A stretch of DNA of 64,000 bases from Asparagopsis taxiformis (Eukaryota > Rhodophyta > Florideophyceae > Bonnemaisoniales > Bonnemaisoniaceae): assembly GCA_030407315.1 (NCBI GenBank), contig JALQPE010000303.1, positions 1 to 64,000 on the forward strand, read 5' to 3'. A program made the position numbers and the translations under genes. The notes below the pieces were generated by a model. The model was given only the letters and a program-made list of their open reading frames with translations, was not told where the DNA came from and did not search any database. The first letter of the stretch is position 1. Each line of letters begins with the position of its first letter. Positions 55,639 to 64,000 of the stretch are shown here, in pieces.

Positions 55639-58035
55639 ATGGAATGCAAGTATGAAGGGTGCTTCTACTACTGCGTAGATGCTTATGCGCTCGCGCTGCA
55701 TGAGCGAACGTGTCGCTACCGTTTCAACCCCTCTCCCCAACATTTCAACAACGCTCGTGTCCCTGCCGTCACCCATGAGCCTGCTCGAAACGGCGACCAT
55801 GATTCCCCGCAACCCAGCTCCCCAGACCCAGAATCTGGTCGTGCTTCCTCCAGCGACTCACCCTGTGACGCTCCACTGCCACCAACCTCAACCCCCTCCC
55901 GCGCAGACCTCCTCGTGCAATCCCTCGCCGCCAGTCTCACAACCCTCGAGTACAAGGCCGGCGCTGGCCGCGTGAGCGAAGTCATCACCATCCTAAAAGA
56001 CCCCGCATTCTCCCTAGAAAAGTTCAACAGCGCCGTTCGCACCGTAGAAGAATGTCGCCACGTTACCGCTTCCATGGTCGAAACACATTTCCGCACCGAA
56101 GGTTACAAGAGCCACATCATTCCAGACAAAACTGGTAAGTACTCGGCACAGCTGTACCTCCGCGACCCAGTCGACATGCTCCGCAGGCAGTTAGCACTGG
56201 TTAACGACCAAAACACTCTCTTCCACCCCTCCCCACAGACCGCCCCAGACGGCACCGCAATATTTTCTCATCCCCTACACACAGAATTCGCGAAAACGCT
56301 GCACCAGGTTACTAGACAGCGCGTGCAGCTCTCGGAAGATCCACAGGTCGTATGGGCAGAGGAAACTGATCCCACACCTTCCTCCTTTGCCGGCCTCCTC
56401 CAAGTGTACTCCGACAAGAGCAGCACAAGCCTCAAGAGCTCCGCAATCGTCGCATACCCCATACACGTCACACTGCTCAACTTCTCCGCCCCCCTCCGTC
56501 GCCACTGCATCCGTACCGGCCTCACCATCGTCGGGTATCTTCCGTACATTGTTATCCCTTCGTCCAACTCCTTGTTCGGTGATGAAATGCCGACAACCTC
56601 TAGTTCTGCTAGTCGCGCTCGCAAAATTGATATTCTTCATAAAGCACTCGAAAAAGTGTTTTCGTCCCTATCCACCGCGTTCTCTTCCGGGTTCCCCTGC
56701 ACAGACTCCACTGCAACTGCCCGCCAATGCTTTCCCATCCTAGCCAATTATTGCTGCGACTTTCCAGAGGCCAAAGAGCTGTCATGCACTCGCAACAGCA
56801 CTACCACCACACATCCCTGCCACCGCTGCTACATCCCCGCCACTCAACTTGAATCCACCGCGCCACACCAGCCCCGCTCCCTCGATGATACACGCTCTGC
56901 GCGCCAAGAGAGCGCTCAGGAGCATACAACTGCTCCGCTCGAAGCTCTCTCCCTCCTCGAACAACACTCTGTCCTCGAATCGACCGCTCTTTTACCCACC
57001 AACAGTCCCCTAGACCCCTACAACATTTTCTCCTTCGAGCCTCTGCACAATCTCCACCTCGGCATCTCAAAGCTCATCAAACAGTGCATTGTCCACCGCC
57101 TCAGCTCCCCAGACCTCACCACCACCACTGCCTCCCATTCCGGGACACCTCGCACCTTCAAGAAGGTGAAAAAATCCATCCTCGCCGGCTCAAACAGCAT
57201 TCTGTCCGCTATCGAACGCGACTACTACATCACCGGTCTTCATGTCGACTTCTCCAAGGGTGAGAAGGGCACCAATTTGAACGGCCTCTTAACGGAGGAC
57301 GGCATACGCGGCATGCTCGCAGCCAAAGACTATCACCATGTCGACATGGTGTTCCCTTTCATCGCAGCATTCATTGACACATGCTGTGACGAAGTAGAGA
57401 CAGCCCCCCTCACTTCCATCTGCACGCAATACTCTGAACTCGTCGCATGGGTCATGAAACGCGGTCGCATCAAGCACTGGACTGCCGCTGAACTCGAAAG
57501 CCTCCAGAACTCCATTTCCTATTTCAAACAATCAATGCTCTCCACCCTCGGCCCATTCCACACCACAGGTCTCAAAACTTTCAAGTTCCATCTTCTAGAC
57601 CATCTTCCCGGTGACTTGCAGAGATATGGCGCCCTGGAACACATTGATGCAGGCCCCTACGAACACTCGCATCTTCTGTTCAAACAGAGTTATAGGAAAA
57701 CCTCTCGAAGGCGCTCCACAGCCATGGAAGAGACTATTCGCCACATGGAATTCTCCTTGGCCACTCCAACTTGTCACACACCATCGAACACATTGGGAAA
57801 CCCACGCATGATATCGCCCACAGACGGTGCAGTACTCGTTCGCGACGGATTCACCGTTGCACTGCACGACTTTGCCTCCCTGCTGCCCGATGCGACCCTC
57901 CTCGTTGCAGATATCGACGGACAGCCCGATCCTGCCACTCTTTTGCCTCTGCACAACTCCTCGTTCCCGTCTGGCACCATAACGCTATTCCAGCAACTCG
58001 GTGACAGCTGCACAAGCGTTCCTCACCCTCGCTAG
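55639..58035 (+). CDS. Plavaka/EnSpm-like transposase with N-terminal zinc finger (main frame)
   Basis: 798 codons from ATG 55639. A C2HC finger is at residues 3-25 (C3, C8, H21, C25), typical of Plavaka-type transposases. The core has an LPYIVIP segment (about 300), ILANYCCDFPEAKEL (about 368-380) followed by PCHRCYIP (about 392-399), matching the ADFPEA...CPRC signature. Next are FSFEPLHNLHLGISKL (about 462) and KFHLLDHLPGDLQRYG with GPYEHSHLLFKQSYR (about 655-685), whose Glu is the proposed last DDE residue. The frame ends at 58035 while the C-terminal domain continues one base out of phase at 58001-58678. It is only distantly related to the 1136-codon transposase. Confidence 0.8.
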   Translation: MECKYEGCFYYCVDAYALALHERTCRYRFNPSPQHFNNARVPAVTHEPARNGDHDSPQPSSPDPESGRASSSDSPCDAPLPPTSTPSRADLLVQSLAASLTTLEYKAGAGRVSEVITILKDPAFSLEKFNSAVRTVEECRHVTASMVETHFRTEGYKSHIIPDKTGKYSAQLYLRDPVDMLRRQLALVNDQNTLFHPSPQTAPDGTAIFSHPLHTEFAKTLHQVTRQRVQLSEDPQVVWAEETDPTPSSFAGLLQVYSDKSSTSLKSSAIVAYPIHVTLLNFSAPLRRHCIRTGLTIVGYLPYIVIPSSNSLFGDEMPTTSSSASRARKIDILHKALEKVFSSLSTAFSSGFPCTDSTATARQCFPILANYCCDFPEAKELSCTRNSTTTTHPCHRCYIPATQLESTAPHQPRSLDDTRSARQESAQEHTTAPLEALSLLEQHSVLESTALLPTNSPLDPYNIFSFEPLHNLHLGISKLIKQCIVHRLSSPDLTTTTASHSGTPRTFKKVKKSILAGSNSILSAIERDYYITGLHVDFSKGEKGTNLNGLLTEDGIRGMLAAKDYHHVDMVFPFIAAFIDTCCDEVETAPLTSICTQYSELVAWVMKRGRIKHWTAAELESLQNSISYFKQSMLSTLGPFHTTGLKTFKFHLLDHLPGDLQRYGALEHIDAGPYEHSHLLFKQSYRKTSRRRSTAMEETIRHMEFSLATPTCHTPSNTLGNPRMISPTDGAVLVRDGFTVALHDFASLLPDATLLVADIDGQPDPATLLPLHNSSFPSGTITLFQQLGDSCTSVPHPR

Positions 58036-58678
58036 ACTGCGCGCCACGGCAGAAGGCCCTCCAATACATGACATGGACATTTCCGTCACCGTGGTAAAGT
58101 CCGCCTACGTCATGGGAGGGTACGTCCCAGATGCCGACGACTTTGACCCGCACAGTGGCATGCTTCGCCCCACAAACGTGTCGAGGCACAAGCAGCAGCG
58201 CGTCTTTGCAACTTCATCATTCGGCCCCGCAAAGAGATCGCAGTACTCCTTTGTCGTCATCTCCGGAACTGCCGATGACTACAGAACCATATGGGTAGGG
58301 CGCGTCCTGGCACTGGTACGCCTGCAGTCTCCAAACCTGTTTCAACCTGTAGAACTCGCTTTCGTTCAGTATATGACCTGCTTTGCCCCAAAAACCGCTG
58401 TGGAAAAATCACTTGGGTGCATTTGTTTAAAGTGGTCCACATGGGACCCGGACAACGGATCCGTTGACAGCAATGACACTGCATCCCACAGTGCAGGTGG
58501 TCCTTGGTTTGACCTCATTCCTGCATCTACTATATCTGGCACCGTGCACATCGTACGAAGTAACTTTCCAGTCAAGCCATTTACGAAACAAATGCACTGG
58601 TCGGACCACCGTTTCTATCTCAACCGCTTCTACACCAACACTGATTACCAGTTCACAGATGATAATGAAGAAGAATAA
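58001..58678 (+). CDS. C-terminal domain of the same transposase in +1 frame
   Basis: The frame is open from about 57983 and has no ATG near its start (58001 is GTG). It contains FATSSFGPAKRSQYSFVVIS, then a WVGRVLALVRL segment and a beta-rich stretch ending ICLKWSTWDP. This resembles the C-terminal 'F...R.DFV.V...WYARLLALF' module of Plavaka/EnSpm transposases. It overlaps the main frame by 35 bases and is probably its continuation after a frame change. A single-base indel, a +1 frameshift or an unnoticed short intron would all explain it. Confidence 0.6.
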   Translation: MTAAQAFLTLARLRATAEGPPIHDMDISVTVVKSAYVMGGYVPDADDFDPHSGMLRPTNVSRHKQQRVFATSSFGPAKRSQYSFVVISGTADDYRTIWVGRVLALVRLQSPNLFQPVELAFVQYMTCFAPKTAVEKSLGCICLKWSTWDPDNGSVDSNDTASHSAGGPWFDLIPASTISGTVHIVRSNFPVKPFTKQMHWSDHRFYLNRFYTNTDYQFTDDNEEE

Positions 58679-58755
58679 ATCTAAATCGCAGCACTCTATT
58701 GATAATGTACTACATGATAAGCCTTCTAGCCAACGTCACATTTACTGCACTAATT

Positions 58756-60261
58756 TCAACCATCCTCCATTACGCCAAAACCGTTATCAGCAGTGGCTGC
58801 ATGGCGCCGCTCCATGCCCCCATACTGTGGGGCATTGATTTCGACATTCAGGTTTGCACTCAGGTGTCCAGTATATGGGTAAACGACGAAAAGTTCTGCG
58901 CCAATTAGTCCTTGCGCAATCACACAATCCATTACAGCACCGAGGTTTGACGTAATATGCGATTGAATCCAATCCTCGGACACTAGAACAAGTGATGAGC
59001 AACGGTTTACATCATCAACGACATGAACAATTCCAGACCCCTCTCCGCTTTGCCACACTTCACCAGCCTCTCTCGTCACAGTACGGCTTGCAAACACATG
59101 CCGTGACTGTGCACTAGTCCGCTGTTTGCTCTCGACAACGTCCGTTTCTTCCCTTGCTTGCGAGCCTTGGAGACAAGACATGCAGTACACCACCATACCA
59201 ACTAATTGCTGAAAAGCTACCCCCACATATTGACTGTACCGCCTTGTAAACTCCTTCTGCCGCGCACCTCCTTTCCCCTTCGGTTCATCCAAACACTCCA
59301 CAGTAGTCACTAGCCAAGCATCCAGGCGCGCCAGCGTTAGTATGCTCGTCTCTATGTCCATTACTTGTTCTGGTTGTATCGAATAACCCCTGAAGATGTC
59401 CAGCACATTCACAGCTACTCGGTTGTTAAACCATGCATCACCATTCACTTCCATTTCGAAGCTGTCAGGAACCATGCCTTTGCTGTATCGCAGCTCTGAG
59501 AACGGTGCCGTTCGCCACCTCCCCATATCCAGATCACCGTTGCTTTCCCGTTTCAAAAGCTTCTCAGACGCTTCGCGCTTTTGATCCTCTCGCTCGTCCA
59601 TCTCAGCTCGCGTCGTCAGCATCGTGCATCTAGACATTAATTTCGTGTACCCCAGCGAACCGAACAATCTGTCCCTCGCATTACGCTTCCGTGCACTCAT
59701 CACGTCGGACAGTTTCTGCGTCACCTTCACCTTCAATTCCTTGCTCCCCGCCACAGCCTCTTGACAGCACACACGCTGCTCCTCATCGGAAAACACATCA
59801 CACCACGGACTTTGACGCAGTACGTGTCGCACCAAGTCATTCAGCAGATCACTCTCGTCCCTGTACGAAGGTGTATACCACTGCAGATTCTTGATGATAT
59901 AGCCCGGAGGGGTAGCAATATATCCTACACCGTTTTCGCTCCAAAGTGTCCCTTCTACCGGCTCTACCTCGATGGTACGTCCAGTCCAACGTCTCTGCGT
60001 TTGTTCCGCTATAGGGTCCAGCTCCATAGTCTCGTTCTTGCACCACTTTGTCAGGTTTTCCTCAACCGCCCTAAGAACTCCAAGGTATTTCACAGGAATG
60101 GCTTTCTGTATTTTCGACTTACCGCCACCGTGATCACTGATTCTACCTGTTCTCGCAATTGCAGTAAGGCTGGCATTTTCCGCCTGCAGAGTCTTCACCT
60201 TAGCCTCCAACGCAACTATCTCCGTGGTGAGCGCCTTGTTTGCTATGTCCTGGCTAAACAC
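58756..60261 (-). CDS. Coiled-coil protein, C-terminal part (-1 frame)
   Basis: 501-codon frame without an ATG at its beginning (60261 is GTG). It opens in the middle of a coiled coil (ALTTEIVALEAKVKTLQAEN) that starts in the upstream frame. A globular part follows: WTGRTIEVEPVEGTLW, DLLNDLVRHVLRQSPW, RDRLFGSLGYTKLMSR, then GDAWFNNRVAVNVLDIFRGY, near 200-310. The C-terminus has LVLVSEDWIQSHIT and IGAELFVVYPYTGHLS. The family is not recognised. It is convergent with the transposase (78 bp between stop codons), so both may belong to one transposon, as a second protein (TnpA-like role) beside the transposase; this is inference. Confidence 0.65.
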   Translation of the reverse strand: MFSQDIANKALTTEIVALEAKVKTLQAENASLTAIARTGRISDHGGGKSKIQKAIPVKYLGVLRAVEENLTKWCKNETMELDPIAEQTQRRWTGRTIEVEPVEGTLWSENGVGYIATPPGYIIKNLQWYTPSYRDESDLLNDLVRHVLRQSPWCDVFSDEEQRVCCQEAVAGSKELKVKVTQKLSDVMSARKRNARDRLFGSLGYTKLMSRCTMLTTRAEMDEREDQKREASEKLLKRESNGDLDMGRWRTAPFSELRYSKGMVPDSFEMEVNGDAWFNNRVAVNVLDIFRGYSIQPEQVMDIETSILTLARLDAWLVTTVECLDEPKGKGGARQKEFTRRYSQYVGVAFQQLVGMVVYCMSCLQGSQAREETDVVESKQRTSAQSRHVFASRTVTREAGEVWQSGEGSGIVHVVDDVNRCSSLVLVSEDWIQSHITSNLGAVMDCVIAQGLIGAELFVVYPYTGHLSANLNVEINAPQYGGMERRHAATADNGFGVMEDG

Positions 60262-61070
60262 TTTTTTTCCAGCTCCGCGATCTTCTTCTTCTGCGCATTG
60301 ATGCGACTCGCCATTAAATCGATGGATTCCGGCGGATGCAACCTCTCTGCCCTCACCGTCCCCCCATCTCGCACGCTATCGGGATTATGATGTCCTCCAT
60401 CGGCAATAGCCTGACGTCGCGGGGGCGTTACGCGCATATTTGGCACCAATGACAGTCTGTTGTGACGAGGCCCGCACTCCGGCTGCTCTCTCCCCTCAGT
60501 ACCACCTGACCGCCGATGATAGTTGGCATCCTGTGAACGTTGCTCAGAAACAACATCCCTTGCCGCTATCCTCGGGTCCCTGACTGCATTACCTGCTGGG
60601 GCTGATGTACTCGGCATAGTTGGCGCAGTGGGGGTCACAGCCTCCAGTGTCTCGGGAACCCCCGGCTGGGACTCCGTCTGCAGCACCTCCGCATCTGCCA
60701 ACCCGGGAGGAACTACCTTTGCCATAGCACTCTGCCGCAATTCCAACATGTTTTGAGCCACTATCATGTCATCATCATGATGTTCACTGTCCCTGCGAGC
60801 ACGCTTGCCTCGGTCAAGCCCCATCTCTCTCCGCGCCGTTCCTCCTTCCTCACTTTCTCGCTGCGGATCCCCAGTTCTGCGCCGGTCCGTCTTGCGACTA
60901 CCGGACCGCGGTTCAATGCTGCCGGTAGGCCCAGACCGCTTCTTCGCACGGGATTGTCGGGCACTCGATACAGCAGCTGCTGACCGGGTTTTCTGGAGGC
61001 CCGGAGGCTTTGGAGCTTTCTTCGCAATACGCGGTGGCATAATGAAGCTTTCCCCGAAGCGATGGTACAA
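60243..61070 (-). CDS. Coiled-coil protein, N-terminal part (0 frame)
   Basis: 275 codons; ATGs at 61070 and 61040, the second (MPPRIAKKAPKPPG) giving a basic start. It is rich in Arg, Ser and Pro with two nuclear-localisation-like clusters (RQSRAKKRSG, DRGKRARRDSEHHDDD). The C-terminus is ASRINAQKKKIAELEKK, the first heptads of a coiled coil that continues in the -1 frame. The stop TAG lies a few codons past the A AAA AAG heptamer. A frameshifted product would be about 770 residues; without shifting, only this basic N-terminal piece is made. Confidence 0.65.
   Translation of the reverse strand: MYHRFGESFIMPPRIAKKAPKPPGLQKTRSAAAVSSARQSRAKKRSGPTGSIEPRSGSRKTDRRRTGDPQRESEEGGTARREMGLDRGKRARRDSEHHDDDMIVAQNMLELRQSAMAKVVPPGLADAEVLQTESQPGVPETLEAVTPTAPTMPSTSAPAGNAVRDPRIAARDVVSEQRSQDANYHRRSGGTEGREQPECGPRHNRLSLVPNMRVTPPRRQAIADGGHHNPDSVRDGGTVRAERLHPPESIDLMASRINAQKKKIAELEKKCLART
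60261..60267 (-). promoter_or_regulatory. A AAA AAG heptamer, candidate -1 ribosomal frameshift site
   Basis: In the zero frame (GAA AAA AAG TGT) the heptamer is phased exactly as X XXY YYZ. Slipping one base back leads straight into GTG TTT AGC, the first codons of the 501-codon frame, and fuses the two halves of one coiled coil. I see no strong downstream stem-loop, so a plain indel in a run of seven A is the alternative. Confidence 0.55.
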
Positions 61071-61693
61071 TCGGATTGCACGAGATACAAAAAAGATTGC
61101 TGTATAGTGTCGGTACCCACAACGGTCTGCGATGAACGTTCAGGTCAAGTACCGGAGAATACGCCAACAGTCCAGATTGTATACGGTTGGCAGTCATGAA
61201 CAGTATTTAATGAGGTACAATTACAGCTGTCGAGCTAGGCCGCGAGCACCCCTATGTCCGGAAGACGTCCTGATTTGAATTAAAATTTGGGCTATTCTCA
61301 AAAACATGCACATGTGAACATGTTTTTGAGATGGGGGTGTGCCGTACGGCACAATCGACCGCCCAAATCGATGTTTTTTGCAATATTTTTTCTGCCCTGA
61401 ATTGTAGAATTTCTGGGCTGGACAGCAATGCAACTGAGCTGGACATCCACCGGGCGTCCATTTCAACTTGGTCTTGTATTTTGCATCTGCACGCATAGCA
61501 GCAACCAAGCAGTCAGGTTCACTGCTCGGACGAAGTGCACCTGGAGTGTGAACGATTGGTTTTTGACAGGCGAGTACTGCCGAATAGGTTTCAACCTGGA
61601 CTAATGGTGGCTGGACATGCTGCAATATATGATATACTTCAACTCTGGAACGTAGCTTTATTTGTAATCGAAATGAAAACATCTTTCGTGACC
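61071..61693. other. Intergenic between coiled-coil gene and methyltransferase-SET gene
   Basis: No supported gene. It holds a strong hairpin at 61297-61330. Both neighbours are on the minus strand, so this is the 3' side of the methyltransferase-SET gene and the promoter side of the coiled-coil gene. Confidence 0.45.
61297..61330. repeat. Hairpin with 12-bp arms
   Basis: CTCAAAAACATG (61297-61308) pairs exactly with CATGTTTTTGAG (61319-61330). The loop holds a further CACATGTG palindrome. It lies about 370 bp past the stop codon of the methyltransferase-SET gene. Confidence 0.85.
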
Positions 61694-64000
61694 CTAATTC
61701 CATGCTCTAAACGCTGTCCCATAATGAACGTAGAGCTCCTGCCCTGGACGGATATCGCGGATTGCACGTACTACGATGATCTTCGGATTTTCTAGGTCCT
61801 TCGCCTTGAGCTTCTTCCCCGTCGAACCGCTGCTGTAGTTCTCGACAAACTCGACGTTGGCCATCCGCCTGGTGTCTTCCGCCGGAGTGTCCTCACCTCG
61901 CAAATACCGCGGGTCGTTGATGAACTGCGCCGAACAGAACGGAGCCGGAACAATCCAAATTGGATGCTCGATGTTTTCGTCGTCCTCCGCTGTTGCATAC
62001 AGCTTGATGGCATACATCAAGAATGTTTCCTTCGTTATCGCCATGTGACCCTCTCCGTACGCGAACCTCATCGACTCCTTGCTCATATCAGAGTACACAA
62101 CAGTTCCGTAGTATGCACATACTTCGTCGCCAACATTAAATGTCTGTTCAGCGAAGAGCCCTCTTCCTGCATTTGGATGCTTAATCAGCGATGGTCGAAC
62201 GCTCAATTTTTTCGCAACACAATCGTGTGCCCGCATCACGCGAGGGTTTTCAGTTTGCAACCAGCGGCGCAGGGAAGGTGGCCAATAATGTACCGGTTTT
62301 TCCATGTGCTCGTGCGACGCAATCGACTCTGGGCACAGCTGCCAGAGGTACTGCCGAATATATTTCGGGAACCTCTGGTACAGGGGAAGGCCAGGTGGGG
62401 GTTCGATGATCCTGCGTTCCCTCTGTGTACGCATCGTGACAGAGGGGGACGCCAAGAACTTCTCAGCACTCTGTTTCGCTTCTGTCATGACCCTCATGTC
62501 AGTGTTGTTTGAAAGAATTACACGTGACATGAGAGCACACAGCTTTGGAAGCGATCGTGCCACACACAATTTGTCCATGTCACTGCCGACGAAAACACGG
62601 TGCTCAGGCAAGCTCATAGCTGCTTTTCCCGTTGCGAAAGTGCCAGAGAATGGATCGACAACAATATCACCAGGCTGTGAATGCTGGCTGATCAACTCCA
62701 TCATGAGAGCGACGCTCTTCTGCTCTGCACGAACTCTGACCGTAGCACCGGTTGTGCTCCTTGTTCGCCACACCATCTCATTCGAATCGATGGCGGGCAT
62801 ATTGATGGTGACGTTGCACCACGCCGGGTACGTGCCGTCCATGTATCCGTGGTTCCTATAGGCCACCATCTCGCTTCCGGTCTTGAACGGAACACCTCGC
62901 TTCCAGAAGTGGATAGCGACCTCTGCCATGTTCATGCGTTGGTACCTCTTCCGCCCCGGCATTTGATAGAGGTGCCCAGGTAGTCGGACAAACAACAGAG
63001 GTACCTCGTCAACGAAGAAAACTGAATTCCGAACGACGTCCTCCTCCTCCTCGTCCTCCTCCTCATCCGCACTTTCTTCGCCACTGTGCTGCGATGCTTC
63101 GGAGTCCGAATTCATGGACGTAACCTCTTCTTCATCCGACCCGTCATCACTGGCAGCAGCATCGGTTGGGCCTTCTGACTGCGGTCCTTTGTACGTTTCC
63201 AAGTAATGGAACCATTCGTAGAACTGCAAAACGGAGCAGAACACGATGCCGTGGCCACCGGGGCGCAACAGCTCGTCAAACACTTCGATGCTAGCCTGCA
63301 TATCTTCTGCAGTTAGCCTGTCGTACGAAGAGTTGGAATCGTTCCTCTTACGACGAACATTGTAGGGCGGATCAGTCAGAATGAGCTGAACGTTGCCCGT
63401 GATGGGCACGTGTTCTCGGCTCTCGTCGGCACTGACCAAATCTTCGAAAGGGACGTCGTACACCCGGCAATACTGACTCATTTTCGAAAGAAAGTCCTTT
63501 GCGAGAGCCTGCCCTTCACTTTCCTGCTCTTCTGTCGCATGGGGTGACGGTGACGGGGGAGACGGCCCTTGGGCAGTAAGACTGGTCCTCCCAGGTCCAA
63601 GTTGAAGCCTGGTTGTGTGTCTTGTCGACGGAACCAAACCTCTCCCTCCTGTGTTGCGACGAGTGGGAGTGTCATCAACCGGCTTGGGGACCTTTTCTGC
63701 GTCCGCGGCTTGTGGTGCCGGGCGGAGGACAGCCATAACGTCTTCGTCGAGGGTGTCAAAGTACGCTGGCAGCTTGTCCGGATTTCCGCTTGACAAGTAT
63801 ATTTCCAGCGCCCCCCAGCGGTCGGACTCCGGCCAGGTGTACAGGTCCGGGTTGACGATAAGAAACTGCAACCGGTCGAAGAACTTCCTCACAAGGTCCC
63901 TAAATGCACTGTGCTGCGCACTGGTTCTTGTCTCTACTTTTCCACCATATCCATCAGGATGAGATAGGGGAGCTTTGTCGTGGTAGAGATCTAGCTTCTG
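61694..64000 (-). CDS. DNA amino-methyltransferase fused to SET domain (5' end outside window)
   Basis: The frame stays open to the window edge, so at least 768 residues and an unknown N-terminus. Residues here count from the GTG at 63892. A Pro/Ser-rich linker (about 56-125) precedes a beta-class N6/N4 methyltransferase: VQLILTDPPYNVRRK with DPPY at 174-177 (catalytic motif IV), ELLRPGGHGIVFCS near 207-220, an acidic insert at 248-286, then GDIVVDPFSGTFATGKAAM with the SAM-binding DPFSGT at 413-418. DPPY before the SAM motif is beta-class order; DPPY itself favours adenine-N6. A SET domain fills residues about 565-732: PNAGRGLFA (573-581), CAYYGTVV, AQFINDPR (655-662) where FINHSC is usual, NVEF (679-682) and RPGQELYVHYG (715-725). 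SET proteins methylate lysines, mostly histones. All core motifs of both enzymes seem intact except the altered FINH step. Link to the transposon at 52-61 kb is uncertain. Confidence 0.8.
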   Translation of the reverse strand, partial: QKLDLYHDKAPLSHPDGYGGKVETRTSAQHSAFRDLVRKFFDRLQFLIVNPDLYTWPESDRWGALEIYLSSGNPDKLPAYFDTLDEDVMAVLRPAPQAADAEKVPKPVDDTPTRRNTGGRGLVPSTRHTTRLQLGPGRTSLTAQGPSPPSPSPHATEEQESEGQALAKDFLSKMSQYCRVYDVPFEDLVSADESREHVPITGNVQLILTDPPYNVRRKRNDSNSSYDRLTAEDMQASIEVFDELLRPGGHGIVFCSVLQFYEWFHYLETYKGPQSEGPTDAAASDDGSDEEEVTSMNSDSEASQHSGEESADEEEDEEEEDVVRNSVFFVDEVPLLFVRLPGHLYQMPGRKRYQRMNMAEVAIHFWKRGVPFKTGSEMVAYRNHGYMDGTYPAWCNVTINMPAIDSNEMVWRTRSTTGATVRVRAEQKSVALMMELISQHSQPGDIVVDPFSGTFATGKAAMSLPEHRVFVGSDMDKLCVARSLPKLCALMSRVILSNNTDMRVMTEAKQSAEKFLASPSVTMRTQRERRIIEPPPGLPLYQRFPKYIRQYLWQLCPESIASHEHMEKPVHYWPPSLRRWLQTENPRVMRAHDCVAKKLSVRPSLIKHPNAGRGLFAEQTFNVGDEVCAYYGTVVYSDMSKESMRFAYGEGHMAITKETFLMYAIKLYATAEDDENIEHPIWIVPAPFCSAQFINDPRYLRGEDTPAEDTRRMANVEFVENYSSGSTGKKLKAKDLENPKIIVVRAIRDIRPGQELYVHYGTAFRAWN

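Noticed and set aside
61221..61703. 160-codon minus-strand frame downstream of the methyltransferase-SET gene
   Set aside because: It overlaps the end of that gene, spans the hairpin at 61297-61330 and has no recognisable features; probably untranslated sequence.
61694..64000. Bacterial contamination (restriction-modification methyltransferase)
   Set aside because: The methyltransferase continues without a break into a SET domain, and a long acidic insert lies within it; no restriction gene or bacterial context.

Overview
The window looks like transposon-rich DNA from an intron-poor eukaryote. Ty3/gypsy chromoviruses, CACTA-like DNA transposons with DDE transposases, a SET-domain protein, and the absence of bacterial operons or ribosome-binding-site spacing all point that way. 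Large intron-free reading frames would suit a red alga, but nothing in the sequence proves the lineage. No rRNA, complete tRNA or recognisable host housekeeping gene was found.

1-29.5 kb: a CACTA-like transposon ('element A', minus-strand genes) with a relative ('element B', 10166-24848) inserted into its transposase gene. A ends on the right at 29452; its left end was not found. Read from that end, A has a 14-bp terminal repeat starting CACTAC, a 35-bp subterminal array, a 1.7-kb leader, a broken transposase gene (26737 to 8249), then a broken gene (7026 to 3774) that joins a ParB-like domain to a region resembling a 2-oxoglutarate/Fe(II) dioxygenase. Arrays of 39-bp palindromes flank that gene, and a second ParB-like copy runs off the left edge. 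B has the same order in the opposite orientation: same terminal repeat, same leader, no transposase, a remnant of the ParB-oxygenase gene (12500-13860), then palindrome arrays in tandem 1-kb units and decayed fragments.

29.5-31 kb: old subterminal repeats of another CACTA-like family. 31-40 kb: a frameshifted Ty3/gypsy chromovirus on the minus strand (gag, zinc knuckle, protease, reverse transcriptase/RNase H, integrase, chromodomain). 40.2-48 kb: a second, plus-strand chromovirus remnant that lost its reverse transcriptase but keeps an open integrase-chromodomain frame, followed by an 858-codon reading frame on the opposite strand.

48.5-51.9 kb: an unbroken 1136-codon gene homologous to the split transposase of element A. 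52-61 kb: probably another DNA transposon, with tandem repeats, a zinc-finger plus DDE transposase related to fungal Plavaka/EnSpm proteins (55639-58678, one frame change), and a convergent coiled-coil gene split into two frames at an A AAA AAG heptamer, the classic -1 frameshift signal. 61.7-64 kb: a minus-strand gene, open at the window edge, that joins a DPPY-type amino DNA methyltransferase to a SET domain in one polypeptide.

The common thread is mobile DNA carrying chromatin- or DNA-modification-type domains: chromodomains, an amino-methyltransferase joined to SET, and ParB joined to an oxygenase-like fold. Most copies are frameshifted. The intact frames are the 1136-codon transposase, the methyltransferase-SET gene, the 858-codon frame and the second integrase.
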